Shown in pieces: positions 19,499 through 29,565 of a DNA stretch of 64,000 nt (its first letter is position 1; every line of letters starts with the position of its first letter). Origin of the DNA: Methylobacterium crusticola (GTDB lineage: Bacteria > Pseudomonadota > Alphaproteobacteria > Rhizobiales > Beijerinckiaceae); NCBI RefSeq assembly GCF_003574465.1, contig NZ_QOWC01000003.1:1-64000 (forward strand), in the 5' to 3' direction. A program made the position numbers and the translations under genes. Below the pieces are notes generated by a model, which saw nothing but the letters and a program-made list of their open reading frames with translations, searched no databases and was not told the origin of the DNA.

Positions 19499-19885
19499 TC
19501 AGCTCCGGCGCTCGGCGTTCCAGCGGCCGGCGCAGGAGGCGGAGCCGCTCGCCGTCCAGGTGCCGCTGCCGAACCGGTCGGCGAGGCGGCCCACCACCCG
19601 GGCGGCCGCGTCGCCGCGGCTGATGACGGCCCGCACGGCGCCGTTCGGCTGGACCCGGCCCGAGACCGTGAAGTCGCTGCCGCCGGCGTAGCGCGCCTGG
19701 CCGTTCTCGATGACGACGCCGTACCGGTAGGCGCGGTCGCAGGACCCGTTCTCGGTGATGACCTCGACGCTCCACGAGCCGTCGTAGCGGTTGGGCGCCT
19801 TGGCGACCGCCTTGGCGGCGAGGGCCGGTGCGACGGCACCGGCGAGGACGGCCCCGGCGGCGAGGGCGGACACGAGCAGCTTCAT
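19499..19885 (-). CDS. Small exported protein, conserved in Hyphomicrobiales
   Basis: A 128-aa protein with a signal peptide (MKLLVSALAAGAVLAGAVAPALA) and a compact beta-rich mature domain. The pattern YDGSWSVEVIT-NGSCDRAYRYGVVIENG, later GSGTW and SCAGRW, resembles small uncharacterised periplasmic proteins common in Hyphomicrobiales (recalled, not searched). Two Cys at the ends of the domain could pair. Start ATG at 19885 has GGGAATCGAGG upstream. Function unknown. Confidence 0.7.
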   Translation of the reverse strand: MKLLVSALAAGAVLAGAVAPALAAKAVAKAPNRYDGSWSVEVITENGSCDRAYRYGVVIENGQARYAGGSDFTVSGRVQPNGAVRAVISRGDAAARVVGRLADRFGSGTWTASGSASCAGRWNAERRS

Positions 19886-19985
19886 GGACCTCGATTCCCT
19901 TGACGATCGCGCGAAGAACACGAGGTGCTCCGGCTTGGTTTCAGGCTAGGCGCGGCCGCGGCCCCGCGTCGGTGCTCCGCCGCAC

Positions 19986-21812
19986 TCAGTCCAGGTCGCC
20001 CAGGGCCTCCGCGAGGAGGCCGAGCAGGTCGCAGCCGGCGTAGAGGTCGTGGGCCACTCCGGCCGCGCGCAGGGCGGGCTCGAGGGGGCCCGGCCGCCCC
20101 GCGAGGTAGAGCCTGCGGGCGCCGGCGGCACGCAGCGCCCCGGCCGCCGCCGTCGCCGCCTCGGCGTAGATCGCGTCGGACGAGCACAGGCAGGCGAGGG
20201 GCGTGCCGGCGGCCCGGAAGGCCTCCGCCATGGCGCCGTGGTCGGAGAAGCCGTCGTTCGTCACGGCCTCGATCCCGCCGGCCTCGAAGGCGTTGCGGGC
20301 GAAGGTCGCGCGGGTGTTGAAGGCGCTGAGCGGCCCGAGATTGGCAAGGAACACGCGCGGGCGCCGGCCCGTCCGGGCCAGGATCGCGTCGGCGGCGTCG
20401 CGCAGGCGCTCGTAGGGCTCGGCGAGGCGCCGGGAGGGAAGGGCGCCCCCGGCGGCGCCCGCCGGCGCGGGGGCGGGGGCGGGGGCCAGCACGGCCACGG
20501 GCGCCTCGTGCAGGTCGGGGAACTCGCTCGTCCCGGTGATCGGCTGGCGCCGCGTCGCGAGGTCGGCGTCGCGGGCCTGCCGCAGGGCGGCGAGGCGGCC
20601 CGGGAGGGCGCCGGTCCGCAGGCTCGCGACGATCCCGCCCTCGCGCTCGATGGCCTGGAACTGCGCCCAGCCCTGCTCGCACAGGCCCTCCGTCAGGGCC
20701 TCGAAGCCGCCCGCCCCCGCCGCCGGGTCGGCGACGCGCCAGAGGTTCGCCTCCTCGATCAGCACGTGCTGCATGGTGCGGGCGCAGCGGCGCGCGAAGG
20801 CGTCGGGCAGGCCGAGGGCCGCCGTGAAGGGCAGGACCGTGACGGCGTCGGCGCCGCCGAGGCCGGCCGAGAAGGTCGCGCTCGTCGCCCGCAGCATGTT
20901 CACCCAGGGGTCGCGCCGGGTGGTGCTGCGCCAGGCGGTCTCGGCGTGGATCCGGGCCGGCTTCGGGGCGAGGCCGCAGGCCTCCTCGACCCGGGCCCAG
21001 AGCCGGCGCAGGGCCCTGAACTTGGCCACCGTCATGAACTCGTCGGCGTCGGCCACCAGCAGGAACGCGACCGCGTCGCGGGCCCGCTCCAGGGTGTGCC
21101 CCCCGGCCTCCAGCGCCCGCAGGGTCGCGAGCGCGCTCGACAGGACGGCCGCGAGTTCGCCCGCCTCCGTGGCGCCGGCCTCGTGGAACGGGCGGGCGTC
21201 GGCCAGCGCCACGCGGCCGGCGAACCCCTCGGCGTCGAGGTCGGACAGCAGCGCGGCGAGGCGGTCCTCGGTCCCGGCCGCGGCGCCCGCCGCCAGCATC
21301 CCGACCGGGTCGACGCCGAGGTCGATGTCGAGCGCCCCGAGGTCTGGGGAGGCGGCCTTGGCCAGGGCGACGAGGCGGGGCGCGGCCTCGAACGCCGCCG
21401 GGCCGGCATCGAGCCGCAGGGCGATGAGCGGGAGCATCACGCCGGCGAGCGCCGCCTCCAGGGCGTCGGGCCCCGGCAGCCCGAAGCCCCGGGCCGCGGG
21501 CGCGCCCGCCAGCACGATCGTGAGCGCGTCGGCGCCGCCCTCGAGGTCGGCGAGCGCCAGGGCGCTGGCCTCGGACGGGTCGGGGTGGTCCAGCCGCTGG
21601 CTGACGCGCCAGGGGGCGGGCGCGCCGCCGCCCCGGGCCGGCTGGACCGCCGGAGGGGCGGCCTCGTAGAGCGGCTCGATCCGGATGCCGTCGCGGCTGC
21701 GCGGGACGAGCCGCCTCTCGAAATCCGCGCCCTTCAGCACCCCGTCGACCAGCGCGCGCCACTGCGCGCGGGTGGCGGGCGGGAACGGGGCGGCGAGCGT
21801 GGTGTCGTCCAT
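19986..21812 (-). CDS. mutA: Methylmalonyl-CoA mutase, small (beta) subunit
   Basis: A 608-aa protein related to the TIM-barrel and cobalamin-fold architecture of methylmalonyl-CoA mutase. The substrate-domain motif AETAWRSTTRRDPWVNMLR is present. The cobalamin-type C-terminal region (VTNDGFSDHGAMAEAFRAAGTPLACLCSS) lacks the DxHxxG histidine, as expected for the non-catalytic small subunit. It pairs with a large subunit (mutB) to isomerise (R)-methylmalonyl-CoA and succinyl-CoA, used in propionate and ethylmalonyl-CoA pathway metabolism. The large subunit is not in the window. Start ATG 21812 has GAGGACC upstream. Ala- and Pro-rich linker near 470. Confidence 0.9.
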   Translation of the reverse strand: MDDTTLAAPFPPATRAQWRALVDGVLKGADFERRLVPRSRDGIRIEPLYEAAPPAVQPARGGGAPAPWRVSQRLDHPDPSEASALALADLEGGADALTIVLAGAPAARGFGLPGPDALEAALAGVMLPLIALRLDAGPAAFEAAPRLVALAKAASPDLGALDIDLGVDPVGMLAAGAAAGTEDRLAALLSDLDAEGFAGRVALADARPFHEAGATEAGELAAVLSSALATLRALEAGGHTLERARDAVAFLLVADADEFMTVAKFRALRRLWARVEEACGLAPKPARIHAETAWRSTTRRDPWVNMLRATSATFSAGLGGADAVTVLPFTAALGLPDAFARRCARTMQHVLIEEANLWRVADPAAGAGGFEALTEGLCEQGWAQFQAIEREGGIVASLRTGALPGRLAALRQARDADLATRRQPITGTSEFPDLHEAPVAVLAPAPAPAPAGAAGGALPSRRLAEPYERLRDAADAILARTGRRPRVFLANLGPLSAFNTRATFARNAFEAGGIEAVTNDGFSDHGAMAEAFRAAGTPLACLCSSDAIYAEAATAAAGALRAAGARRLYLAGRPGPLEPALRAAGVAHDLYAGCDLLGLLAEALGDLD

Positions 21813-21888
21813 GGCGGTCCTCGTGGCACGGGTCTTCCTGCACCACACGGGATCGCCGCGCCACTCGTCAATGGCCGGGCGCGGCTCC

Positions 21889-22692
21889 CTACCCGAAGAC
21901 GATCAGCCCCGCGAACCCCGCCGCGCCGACGAGGATCCGCCACCAGGCAAACAGCGCGAAGCCGTGCCGGGAGACGTAGGCCAGGAGCTTGCGGACCACG
22001 AACAGGGCCGACAGGAACGCGACCACGAAGCCGATCGCGATCAGCCCCGCGTCGTCCCGCGAGAGGTTCTTGTAGTTGTCGAGCAGGTCCTTGGCGAAGG
22101 CCCCGGCCATCGTGGGCATGGCGAGGTAGAACGAGAACTCCGTGGCGGCGCGCTTGCCCGAGCCCATCAGCATCGCCCCCACGATGGTGGCGCCCGAGCG
22201 CGACACGCCCGGGATCATCGCCAGGCACTGGAACAGGCCGATCTTCAGCGCCATCGGCAGCGAGAACTCGTGCACGTCGTCGTACTTCTGCTCGATCTCG
22301 GTCTCGTCGATCACGAGCAGCACGAGGCCGCCGGCGACCAGGGTCGAGCAGATGATCCAGGGATTGAACAGGTAGTACTTGATGTACTTGGAGAAGATGC
22401 CGCCGATGATCGCCGCCGGCAGGAACGCGATCAGGATCGCCAGGATGAAGTGGCGGGCGCCCGGGTCGCGGGGGGCCCGGCGCAGCAGGTCGAGGAGCTG
22501 GCGGAAATAGACCCCGACGATCGCCAGGATGGCGCCGAGCTGGATCAGCACCTCGAAGGTGTTGTTGGGCGACTGGAACCCGATGAAGTGCCCGACCAGG
22601 AGCTGGTGCCCGGTCGAGGAGACCGGGATGAACTCGGTGGCGCCCTCCACGAGGGCGAGCACGACGGCCTTGCCGATGCTGGCGATGTCCAT
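21889..22692 (-). CDS. uppP: Undecaprenyl-diphosphatase
   Basis: Integral membrane enzyme that dephosphorylates undecaprenyl diphosphate so the lipid carrier can be reused for peptidoglycan and polysaccharide synthesis; overproduction gives bacitracin resistance in other bacteria. 267 aa with multiple TM helices. Both signature motifs are intact: EGATEFIPVSSTGH at 16-29 and PGVSRSGAT at 161-169. Start ATG 22692 (MDIASIGKAVVLALVEG); the open frame extends to 22875 without family similarity. Confidence 0.96.
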   Translation of the reverse strand: MDIASIGKAVVLALVEGATEFIPVSSTGHQLLVGHFIGFQSPNNTFEVLIQLGAILAIVGVYFRQLLDLLRRAPRDPGARHFILAILIAFLPAAIIGGIFSKYIKYYLFNPWIICSTLVAGGLVLLVIDETEIEQKYDDVHEFSLPMALKIGLFQCLAMIPGVSRSGATIVGAMLMGSGKRAATEFSFYLAMPTMAGAFAKDLLDNYKNLSRDDAGLIAIGFVVAFLSALFVVRKLLAYVSRHGFALFAWWRILVGAAGFAGLIVFG

Positions 22693-23170
22693 CAGCACGC
22701 TCCCCGGCGCGACCCGTCGGCGGGCAGGCCCGCGATCCCCCTCGGCGCACTGATCATGATGGCCTGCTCTCTCGTCTCGGACCGCCCCGCGGCGGGATTG
22801 GCCGCGCCCGGCGGCGGATGGACCCATGCGGGCGGACTCGCGCCGAATCGAGGCGAAGCCATGCCGCGCCCGCATGCCCCGCCGGCCCTTAGAGCATTTC
22901 GTGTCGGAACGGAAACGGTTTGCCGAGGAAACGGTGGCGAAATCAACGACCTAGGGCCGCGCCGGCCCGGCCCGGCGCGGGCGCCGCGCCCGGGCCGCGC
23001 CCTCGTGGTCGCGTCTCGGTTACCAGCACCGGCCGAGCGTGTTAAGGATGCCGCAAGACATCGTCGCGCCGGTGACCGCCCGTTAATCCGGTCGGGTTCA
23101 AGTCGGGCGTTCCCTCCCCGCCAGCCGAGATCCAAGGCCAGCCAACCTTTACAGCGCGATACGGCTCCGC
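22693..23170. other. Divergent intergenic region with a repeat-like motif
   Basis: 478 bp between uppP and the FzlA-like gene, the longest gap in the window. A less GC-rich block at 22890-22955 contains TTAGAGCATTTCGTGTCGG followed by a GGAACGGAAACGG stretch. This resembles short interspersed intergenic elements of Hyphomicrobiales that begin AGAGCATTT (recalled). A GC-rich imperfect dyad follows near 22970-23005. Promoters for both genes must lie here, but I cannot place them. No tRNA fold was found. Confidence 0.45.
22891..22927. repeat. AGAGCATTTC-type intergenic element (candidate)
   Basis: The segment starting TTAGAGCATTTCGTG and continuing through GGAACGGAAACGG differs in composition from its surroundings and resembles a recurring intergenic motif of Methylobacterium-type genomes. 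Only one full copy is in the window; a loosely similar TAGAGCGCTGTCC lies near 62680. Whether it is repeated needs the whole genome. Confidence 0.3.
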
Positions 23171-23863
23171 ATGGCGACGCTCCACCATTCCTCGTTCTGC
23201 CCGCATTCCCGCTTCGTGCGCCTGGTCATGGCCGAGATCGGCATGGAGCCGCAGCTCGTCGAGGAGCGCCCCTGGGAGCGCCGCGAGGAGTTCCTGATCC
23301 TCAACCCGGCCGGCACCACGCCGGTCCTGGTGGAGGAGGGCGGGCTCGCGGTGCCGGGCGCCGCCGTCATCGCCGAGTACCTCGACGAGACGCGGGGCCT
23401 CGGCGCCAGCGGGCTCCGGCTGCTGCCGGAGGCGCCGGCCGCCCGGGTCGAGGTGCGGCGCCTGCTCGACTGGTTCCTGAACAAGTTCGACCAGGAGGTC
23501 ACCGGCTACCTCGTCACCGAGAAGATCCACAAGCGCTTCATGACCTCGACGCTCGGCGGCGGTCCGCCGGACATGAACGCGATCCGGGCGGCGCGCAGCA
23601 ACGTGCGCTACCACCTGAAGTACATCGGCTACCTGATCGCCCGGCGGAACTGGCTCGCGGGCGGCCATATGACCTATGCGGATCTGGCGGCGGCGGCCCA
23701 TCTCTCCTGCGCGGATTACCTGGGCGACGTGCCATGGGACGAGGACGAGACGGCGAGGAACTGGTACGCGCGGGTGAAGTCCCGCCCGTCCTTCCGCGGC
23801 CTGCTCGCCGACCGGGTGGCCGGCATGGCGCCGGCGGACCACTACGCGGATCTCGATTTCTGA
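23171..23863 (+). CDS. GST-fold protein, FzlA-like (FtsZ-binding)
   Basis: A 230-aa glutathione-S-transferase-fold protein: N-terminal thioredoxin-like half (FCPHSRFVRL at 9-18, NPAGTTPVL at about 45-53, VIAEYLDE) and an all-helical C-terminal half, with an extended C-terminal tail ending DHYADLDF. The N terminus, the length and the tail resemble FzlA, the Caulobacter protein that bends FtsZ filaments and controls constriction rate; that match is from memory. If right, it acts at the division septum rather than as a detoxifying enzyme. It lies directly upstream of queG, 38 nt apart. Confidence 0.65.
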   Translation: MATLHHSSFCPHSRFVRLVMAEIGMEPQLVEERPWERREEFLILNPAGTTPVLVEEGGLAVPGAAVIAEYLDETRGLGASGLRLLPEAPAARVEVRRLLDWFLNKFDQEVTGYLVTEKIHKRFMTSTLGGGPPDMNAIRAARSNVRYHLKYIGYLIARRNWLAGGHMTYADLAAAAHLSCADYLGDVPWDEDETARNWYARVKSRPSFRGLLADRVAGMAPADHYADLDF

Positions 23864-23901
23864 GCGGGCAGGGGCCGCCGGCGCCGGAGGCCGGCGCCGG
23901 A

Positions 23902-25050
23902 TTGCGGCGCTTCCTCGAGACCCGGGCGCGCAGCCAGGGCTTCGACGCCCTCGCGGTGACGCGCCCGGACGCGGTGCCGGACCTGCCCGGGCGGCTCGCC
24001 GCCTGGCTGGCGCAGGGCCGGCACGCCGGCATGGCGTGGATGGGCGAGCGCGCCGCCGAGCGGGCGGCGCCGGCGGCGCTCTGGCCGGCGGTGCGCAGCA
24101 TCGTGATGCTCGGCGTCAGCTGCGGCCCGGCGGGCGATCCCCTCGCGGCCCTGCGGGAGCCCGCCCGGGGCGCCATCGCGCTCTACGCCCGCCGGCGCGA
24201 CTACCACGACGTGATCAAGGGCAAGCTGAAGGAGCTCGGGGGGGCCTTCGCGGCCCGGGCCGGCGCCGAGGTCAAGGTGTTCGTGGACACCGCGCCCGTG
24301 ATGGAGAAGCCGCTCGCCGCCGCCGCGGGCCTCGGCTGGCAGGGCAAGCACACGGTGCTGGTGTCGCGGGATTTCGGCAACTGGCTCCTGCTCGGGGCGA
24401 TCTACACCAGCGCCGAGCTGCCGGCGGACACGCCCGCCGCCGACCGGTGCGGGAGCTGCCGGCGCTGCCTCGACGCCTGCCCGACCGCCGCCTTCCCGGC
24501 CCCCTACCAGCTCGACGCCGCCCGCTGCCTCGCCTACCTGACGATCGAGCATCCCGGCCCGATCGCGCCCGAGTTCCGGGAGCCCCTGGGCAACCGGATC
24601 TTCGGCTGCGACGATTGCCTGGCGGTCTGCCCGTGGAACAAGTTCGCGGCTGAGACCCGCGAGGCGCGGCTCGCGACCCGCGACGACCTCGCGGCGCCGC
24701 CCCTGGCGGCGCTGGCGCGGCTCGACGAGGCCGCGTTCCGGGCGCGCTTCGCGGGCACGCCGGTCAAGCGCGCGGGGCGGGAGCGCTTCCTGCGCAACGT
24801 CCTGATCGCCATCGGCAACTCGGGCGAGCCCGCGCTCGCCGAGGAGGCCGCCCGCCTGCTCGGCGACCCCGCGCCCCTGGTGCGGGGCATGGCGGTCTGG
24901 GCCCTGGCGCGCCTGGCGCCGGAGCGCCTGCCGGCGGGCGCGCCGGCCGGCGAGGCGGATCCCGACGTGCTGGCCGAGTGGGCGGCGGCGAAAAGCCCGG
25001 GCGCCCGGGCGCCCGTTCCCCTGGCGGAACGGGGCCGGCGCCCTGCATAA
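23902..25050 (+). CDS. queG: Epoxyqueuosine reductase
   Basis: Cobalamin-dependent iron-sulfur enzyme that reduces epoxyqueuosine in tRNA to queuosine, the last step of the pathway begun by QueD and QueE in this window. 382 aa. The ferredoxin-like domain has C183xxC186xxC189xxxC193 and C236xxC239xxxC243 for two 4Fe-4S clusters, and a C-terminal HEAT-like segment follows. No ATG or GTG exists in frame near the expected N terminus. I choose TTG at 23902 (LRRFLETRARSQGFDALAV), preceded by CCGGAGG at 23884-23890. Confidence 0.93.
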   Translation: MRRFLETRARSQGFDALAVTRPDAVPDLPGRLAAWLAQGRHAGMAWMGERAAERAAPAALWPAVRSIVMLGVSCGPAGDPLAALREPARGAIALYARRRDYHDVIKGKLKELGGAFAARAGAEVKVFVDTAPVMEKPLAAAAGLGWQGKHTVLVSRDFGNWLLLGAIYTSAELPADTPAADRCGSCRRCLDACPTAAFPAPYQLDAARCLAYLTIEHPGPIAPEFREPLGNRIFGCDDCLAVCPWNKFAAETREARLATRDDLAAPPLAALARLDEAAFRARFAGTPVKRAGRERFLRNVLIAIGNSGEPALAEEAARLLGDPAPLVRGMAVWALARLAPERLPAGAPAGEADPDVLAEWAAAKSPGARAPVPLAERGRRPA

Positions 25051-25083
25051 GGGCGCGGTGCCAACCGGGGATAGGCTGCCGGC

Positions 25084-25980
25084 ATGAACCTGTTCGTCTT
25101 TGGGCTCGGCTACACCGCCGGGCAGTTCGTGGCGCGCGAGCGGGCCCGCTTCGGTGCCGTCGCGGCGACCCGCCAGGGGCCGGTCGCGGCGACCCGCCAG
25201 GGGCCGGGCGAGGCGCCCGGCGCGCCGGCGGGCGTCGCGCTGCGGGTCTTCTCGCCGGCGGAGGCGGATCCGCGCATCGCCGGGGACCTCGCGCGCAGCG
25301 ACGCGCTCCTGGTCTCGATCCCGCCCGACGACGCCGGCGACCCGGCGCTGCGGGCCTTCGCGGAGGCGGTGGCGGCGGGGCCCGCGCGGTGGATCGGCTA
25401 CCTGTCGACCATCGGGGTCTACGGCGACCAGGGCGGGGCCTGGATCGACGAGGAGACGCCGCCCGCCCCGACCCACGACCGCACCCGTGCCCGCGTCGCG
25501 GCCGAGGAGGCCTGGCGCGACCTCGGTGCGCGCACCGGCAAGGCCGTGCAGGTGTTCCGCCTCTCGGGCATCTACGGCCCGGGCCGCAACGCCTTCGTGA
25601 AGCTGCGGGAGGGCAAGGCGCAGCGCATCGTCAAGCCGGGCCAGGTCTTCAACCGCATCCACGTCGACGACATCGCCGCGACCCTGGCGGCGTCCCTCGA
25701 CCGGCCGCGGCCCGGGGCGATCTACAACGTCACGGACGACGAGCCGGCGCCGCCCCAGGACGTGACCGCGTTCGCGGCGGCGCTGGCGGGCCTGACGGTG
25801 CCGCCGGCGGTGGATTTCGCCACGGCCGCCCTCAGCCCGATGGCGCGCAGCTTCTACGGCGAGAACAAGCGGGTGCGCAATCGGCTGATCCTTGAGGAGC
25901 TGGGCGTGCGCCTGCGCTACCCGACCTACCGGGAGGGCCTGCGCGGCCTGGCCGGGGAGGCGGAGCCGCCCGCGGCCTGA
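25084..25980 (+). CDS. NAD(P)-dependent epimerase/dehydratase-like SDR
   Basis: A 298-aa extended short-chain dehydrogenase-like protein. The nucleotide motif is GLGYTAGQF at 7-15 (GxGYxxxxx instead of the usual GxxGxxG), with STIGVYGDQGG, RLSGIYGPGRN and FNRIHVDDIA as in the YeeZ/NAD-dependent epimerase group. A 24-bp perfect tandem duplication (25159-25206) gives VAATRQGP twice at residues about 26-41, at the end of the second beta strand where the cofactor ribose is read. Start ATG 25084. It follows queG by 33 nt and may be co-transcribed. Substrate unknown. Confidence 0.85.
   Translation: MNLFVFGLGYTAGQFVARERARFGAVAATRQGPVAATRQGPGEAPGAPAGVALRVFSPAEADPRIAGDLARSDALLVSIPPDDAGDPALRAFAEAVAAGPARWIGYLSTIGVYGDQGGAWIDEETPPAPTHDRTRARVAAEEAWRDLGARTGKAVQVFRLSGIYGPGRNAFVKLREGKAQRIVKPGQVFNRIHVDDIAATLAASLDRPRPGAIYNVTDDEPAPPQDVTAFAAALAGLTVPPAVDFATAALSPMARSFYGENKRVRNRLILEELGVRLRYPTYREGLRGLAGEAEPPAA
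25159..25206 (+). repeat. 24-bp perfect tandem duplication inside the SDR gene
   Basis: Copies 25159-25182 and 25183-25206 are identical, in frame, and each encodes VAATRQGP. This looks like a recent replication-slippage event, since no synonymous differences have accumulated. Confidence 0.85.
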
Positions 25981-25990
25981 CGGGGCGCGC

Positions 25991-27187
25991 CTACTCTCCC
26001 AGGAGGGCGAGGTCGTCCCGGTGCACCATGGCGGCCCGGCCGGGATAGCCCAGGACCGCCTCGACCTCCCGGCTGGAGCGGCCGATGATCCGGGCCGCGT
26101 CGTCGCTGTCGTAGGCGACGAGGCCGCGGCCGAGGACCTGCCCGGAGCGCGAGCGGATCGTCACGGCGTCGCCGCGGGCGAAGGCGCCCTCGACCCGCAC
26201 CACCCCGACCGGCAGCAGGCTGGCGCCGCCCCGGAGCGCCCGCTCGGCCCCGGCGTCGATGCTCAGGGCTCCGCGCGGCTCGAGGGAGCCGGCGATCCAG
26301 GTCTTGCGCGCGGCGCCGGGCGTCGAGCCCGACAGGAACCAGGAGCAGCGCGCGCCCTCCGTCACGGCCTTGAGCGGGTTCTTCCCCCGCCCGTCCGCGA
26401 TCATCATGTGGGTGCCGCCCTGGACCGCGATCTTGGCGGCCTCGACCTTCGTGCGCATGCCCCCGCGCGAGAGCTCGGAGGCGGGCCCGCCCGCCATCGC
26501 GTCGATCTCCGGGGTGATGCGGGCGATCACCGGCAGGTGCCGGGCGCCCGGGTCGCTCGCCGGGGGCGCGGTGTAGAGGCCGTCGATGTCGGAGAACAGC
26601 ACCAGCAGGTCGGCGCCGATCATGGTGGCGACCCGGGCGGCGAGGCGGTCGTTGTCGCCGTAGCGGATCTCGGAGGTGGCCACGGTGTCGTTCTCGTTGA
26701 CGACCGGCACGGCGCGCTCCTCGAGGAGCTTCAGGATGGTGGCCCGGCCGTTGAGGTAGCGGCGGCGCTCCTCGGTGTCCTGCGGCGTCACCAGGATCTG
26801 GCCCGCCACGATGCCGTGATGGGCGAGCGCCTCCGACCAGTGGCGGGCGAGCGCGATCTGCCCGACCGCCGCCGCGGCCTGGCTCTCCTCGAGGCGCAGC
26901 GCCCCGGGGCCGAGGCCCAGGACCGTGCGGCCGAGGGCGATGGAGCCCGAGGACACCACCAGCACGTCGACGCCGCGGGCGTGCAGGTCGGCGATGTCCT
27001 CGGCGAGGGCCGCGAGCCAGGCGTGGCGCAGCCGCCCCCGCGCCCGATCGACGAGGAGCGCGGAGCCGACCTTCAGGACGACCCGGCGGAACTGGTCGAG
27101 GGCAGGGGTGGTCGAGGCAAGGGTCGTCGGGACGGGGGTCGTCAAGGCAGGGGCCGTCGGGGCGGGGGCGGTCGGGGAAGGGATCAT
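25991..27187 (-). CDS. proB: Glutamate 5-kinase
   Basis: Phosphorylates glutamate to gamma-glutamyl phosphate, the first and feedback-regulated step of proline synthesis. 398 aa: amino-acid-kinase domain ([10 protein letters not shown] at about 35-44, [25 protein letters not shown]) then a C-terminal PUA domain. The first 31 residues are an odd Thr/Pro/Ala leader from five degenerate 15-bp repeats; the fold normally starts a few residues before [10 protein letters not shown] 27187 is the only ATG, has no Shine-Dalgarno, and a TTG inside the repeats is an alternative. It follows obgE, as in many alphaproteobacteria; the partner gene proA is 6 kb away. Confidence 0.94.
   Translation of the reverse strand: MIPSPTAPAPTAPALTTPVPTTLASTTPALDQFRRVVLKVGSALLVDRARGRLRHAWLAALAEDIADLHARGVDVLVVSSGSIALGRTVLGLGPGALRLEESQAAAAVGQIALARHWSEALAHHGIVAGQILVTPQDTEERRRYLNGRATILKLLEERAVPVVNENDTVATSEIRYGDNDRLAARVATMIGADLLVLFSDIDGLYTAPPASDPGARHLPVIARITPEIDAMAGGPASELSRGGMRTKVEAAKIAVQGGTHMMIADGRGKNPLKAVTEGARCSWFLSGSTPGAARKTWIAGSLEPRGALSIDAGAERALRGGASLLPVGVVRVEGAFARGDAVTIRSRSGQVLGRGLVAYDSDDAARIIGRSSREVEAVLGYPGRAAMVHRDDLALLGE
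27098..27172 (-). repeat. Five degenerate 15-bp tandem repeats encoding the ProB leader
   Basis: Read on the minus strand, residues 6-30 of ProB form five units of pattern T-(A/T)-(P/L)-(A/V)-x: [25 protein letters not shown]. The units differ at several positions, so the array is older than a simple recent duplication. Confidence 0.75.
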
Positions 27188-27264
27188 GGCACGGTGCCGG
27201 AGAGGTCGGTGGGCGCGGAGGGCCGCCGCGCCCGCGGGGATCGTGAGCGCCGGGTGAGACCCGC

Positions 27265-28437
<1,173 letters not shown>

Positions 28438-29070
28438 TCACGCCCCGAGGCACGGCCTGGAATCGGGCCGGTCGAAGACGAGGCCGGCCGCCCGCCAGGT
28501 CTTCAGGCTGTCCCAGGCGCGGCGGTCGAGCCGGAAATGGTCGACCGGGAACACGCCGCCCCGCGCCGGAAAGGCCTGGAGCCCGGAGCCGAGGGCCGCG
28601 AAGCCGCACTTCTCCAACACCCGCCGGGAGGCCGGGTTCACCACCCGGGCCGAGGCGGTGAGCTCCCGCCCGTCCGTGTAGGCGAAGAAGGCGTCGATCA
28701 TCGCCCGGGCCGCCTCCGTGGCGAGGCCCTGGCCCCAGTGCGGGACGCCGAGCCAGTAGCCGAGATGCGGCACGCCCCGCTCCGGGTCGGGCGTGATGCC
28801 GACGACGCCGATGACCGTGCCGGGCTGGCGCCGGGGCGTGATCGCCATGGTCAGCGACCGGCCCTCCGCGTTGGCCCGGCGCGCCTCGATGATGAACGTC
28901 TCGACGCTCGGCGGATCGAGCGGGTGCGGAATGCGGGCGGTCATCCCGGCGACCGCTTTCTCCCCGGCGAGGCGTACGATGGCGTGCGCGTCGGCCTGGC
29001 GGGCCCAGCGCAGCCACAGCCTCCGGGTCTCGAGCCGGAAGACGTCGTCGCGGGTGAGGTCGGGGAACAT
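28438..29070 (-). CDS. GNAT N-acetyltransferase, RimJ/RimL-like
   Basis: A 210-aa acetyltransferase. RLETRRLWLRWARQADA marks the start of the RimJ/RimL-type GNAT domain, GVPHWGQGLATEAARAMI is the acetyl-CoA pyrophosphate-binding motif (about 110-128), and NPASRRVLEKCGF closes the fold. Likely acetylates a protein N terminus or a small amine; the substrate cannot be told. Start ATG 29070 (MFPDLTRDDVFRLETRRL) has GGAG upstream. It is inserted between rpmA and obgE, where alphaproteobacteria often carry such a gene. Confidence 0.88.
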   Translation of the reverse strand: MFPDLTRDDVFRLETRRLWLRWARQADAHAIVRLAGEKAVAGMTARIPHPLDPPSVETFIIEARRANAEGRSLTMAITPRRQPGTVIGVVGITPDPERGVPHLGYWLGVPHWGQGLATEAARAMIDAFFAYTDGRELTASARVVNPASRRVLEKCGFAALGSGLQAFPARGGVFPVDHFRLDRRAWDSLKTWRAAGLVFDRPDSRPCLGA

Positions 29071-29262
29071 CGCCTGACTCCGGTCCGGCCGGAACGGGTC
29101 AAACCCCCGCGCACGGCCACGAGAACGACGAAGGGGAAGGTGGCGCCCCACCTTCCCCCCGGGTTCCTGATCGGAGCGTGGCCTTCTCGGGGCCAGGACC
29201 GCAGTTCCGCCGGGTCGGTGTGGGGACACCGGCGGAGCTCCTTCGTCACTGGCTCCGTCGGT

Positions 29263-29565
29263 CTACTCTGCGGCCTCCAGGGCCGGCTCGGCCTTGGCGG
29301 CCGGAATGTCCTGGTTGGCGGGCACCACCGTCACGAAGGCCCGGCCTCGCTTGGTCACGAACTGCACGCGGCCGTCCGTGAGGGCAAAGAGCGTGTGGTC
29401 CTTGCCGATGCCGACATTGCTGCCGGGATGCCAGCGCGTGCCGCGCTGGCGCACGATGATGTTGCCGGCGATCACGGCCTCGCTGCCGAACTTCTTGACG
29501 CCGAGGCGGCGGCCTGCGGAATCGCGGCCGTTGCGGGACGAACCGCCTGCTTTCTTGTGAGCCAT
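29263..29565 (-). CDS. rpmA: 50S ribosomal protein L27
   Basis: A 100-aa L27, which reaches the peptidyl-transferase centre with its N-terminal tail. The sequence begins [16 protein letters not shown], the uncleaved Gram-negative form, and contains GKDHTLFAL. The C-terminal extension is Ala/Glu-rich. AGGAG precedes the ATG at 29565. It follows rplU by 78 nt. Confidence 0.97.
   Translation of the reverse strand: MAHKKAGGSSRNGRDSAGRRLGVKKFGSEAVIAGNIIVRQRGTRWHPGSNVGIGKDHTLFALTDGRVQFVTKRGRAFVTVVPANQDIPAAKAEPALEAAE

Noticed and set aside
22693..23170. tRNA-like GGGTTCAAGTCGG near 23095
   Set aside because: It resembles a T-arm, but no acceptor stem, anticodon arm or D-arm can be built around it.
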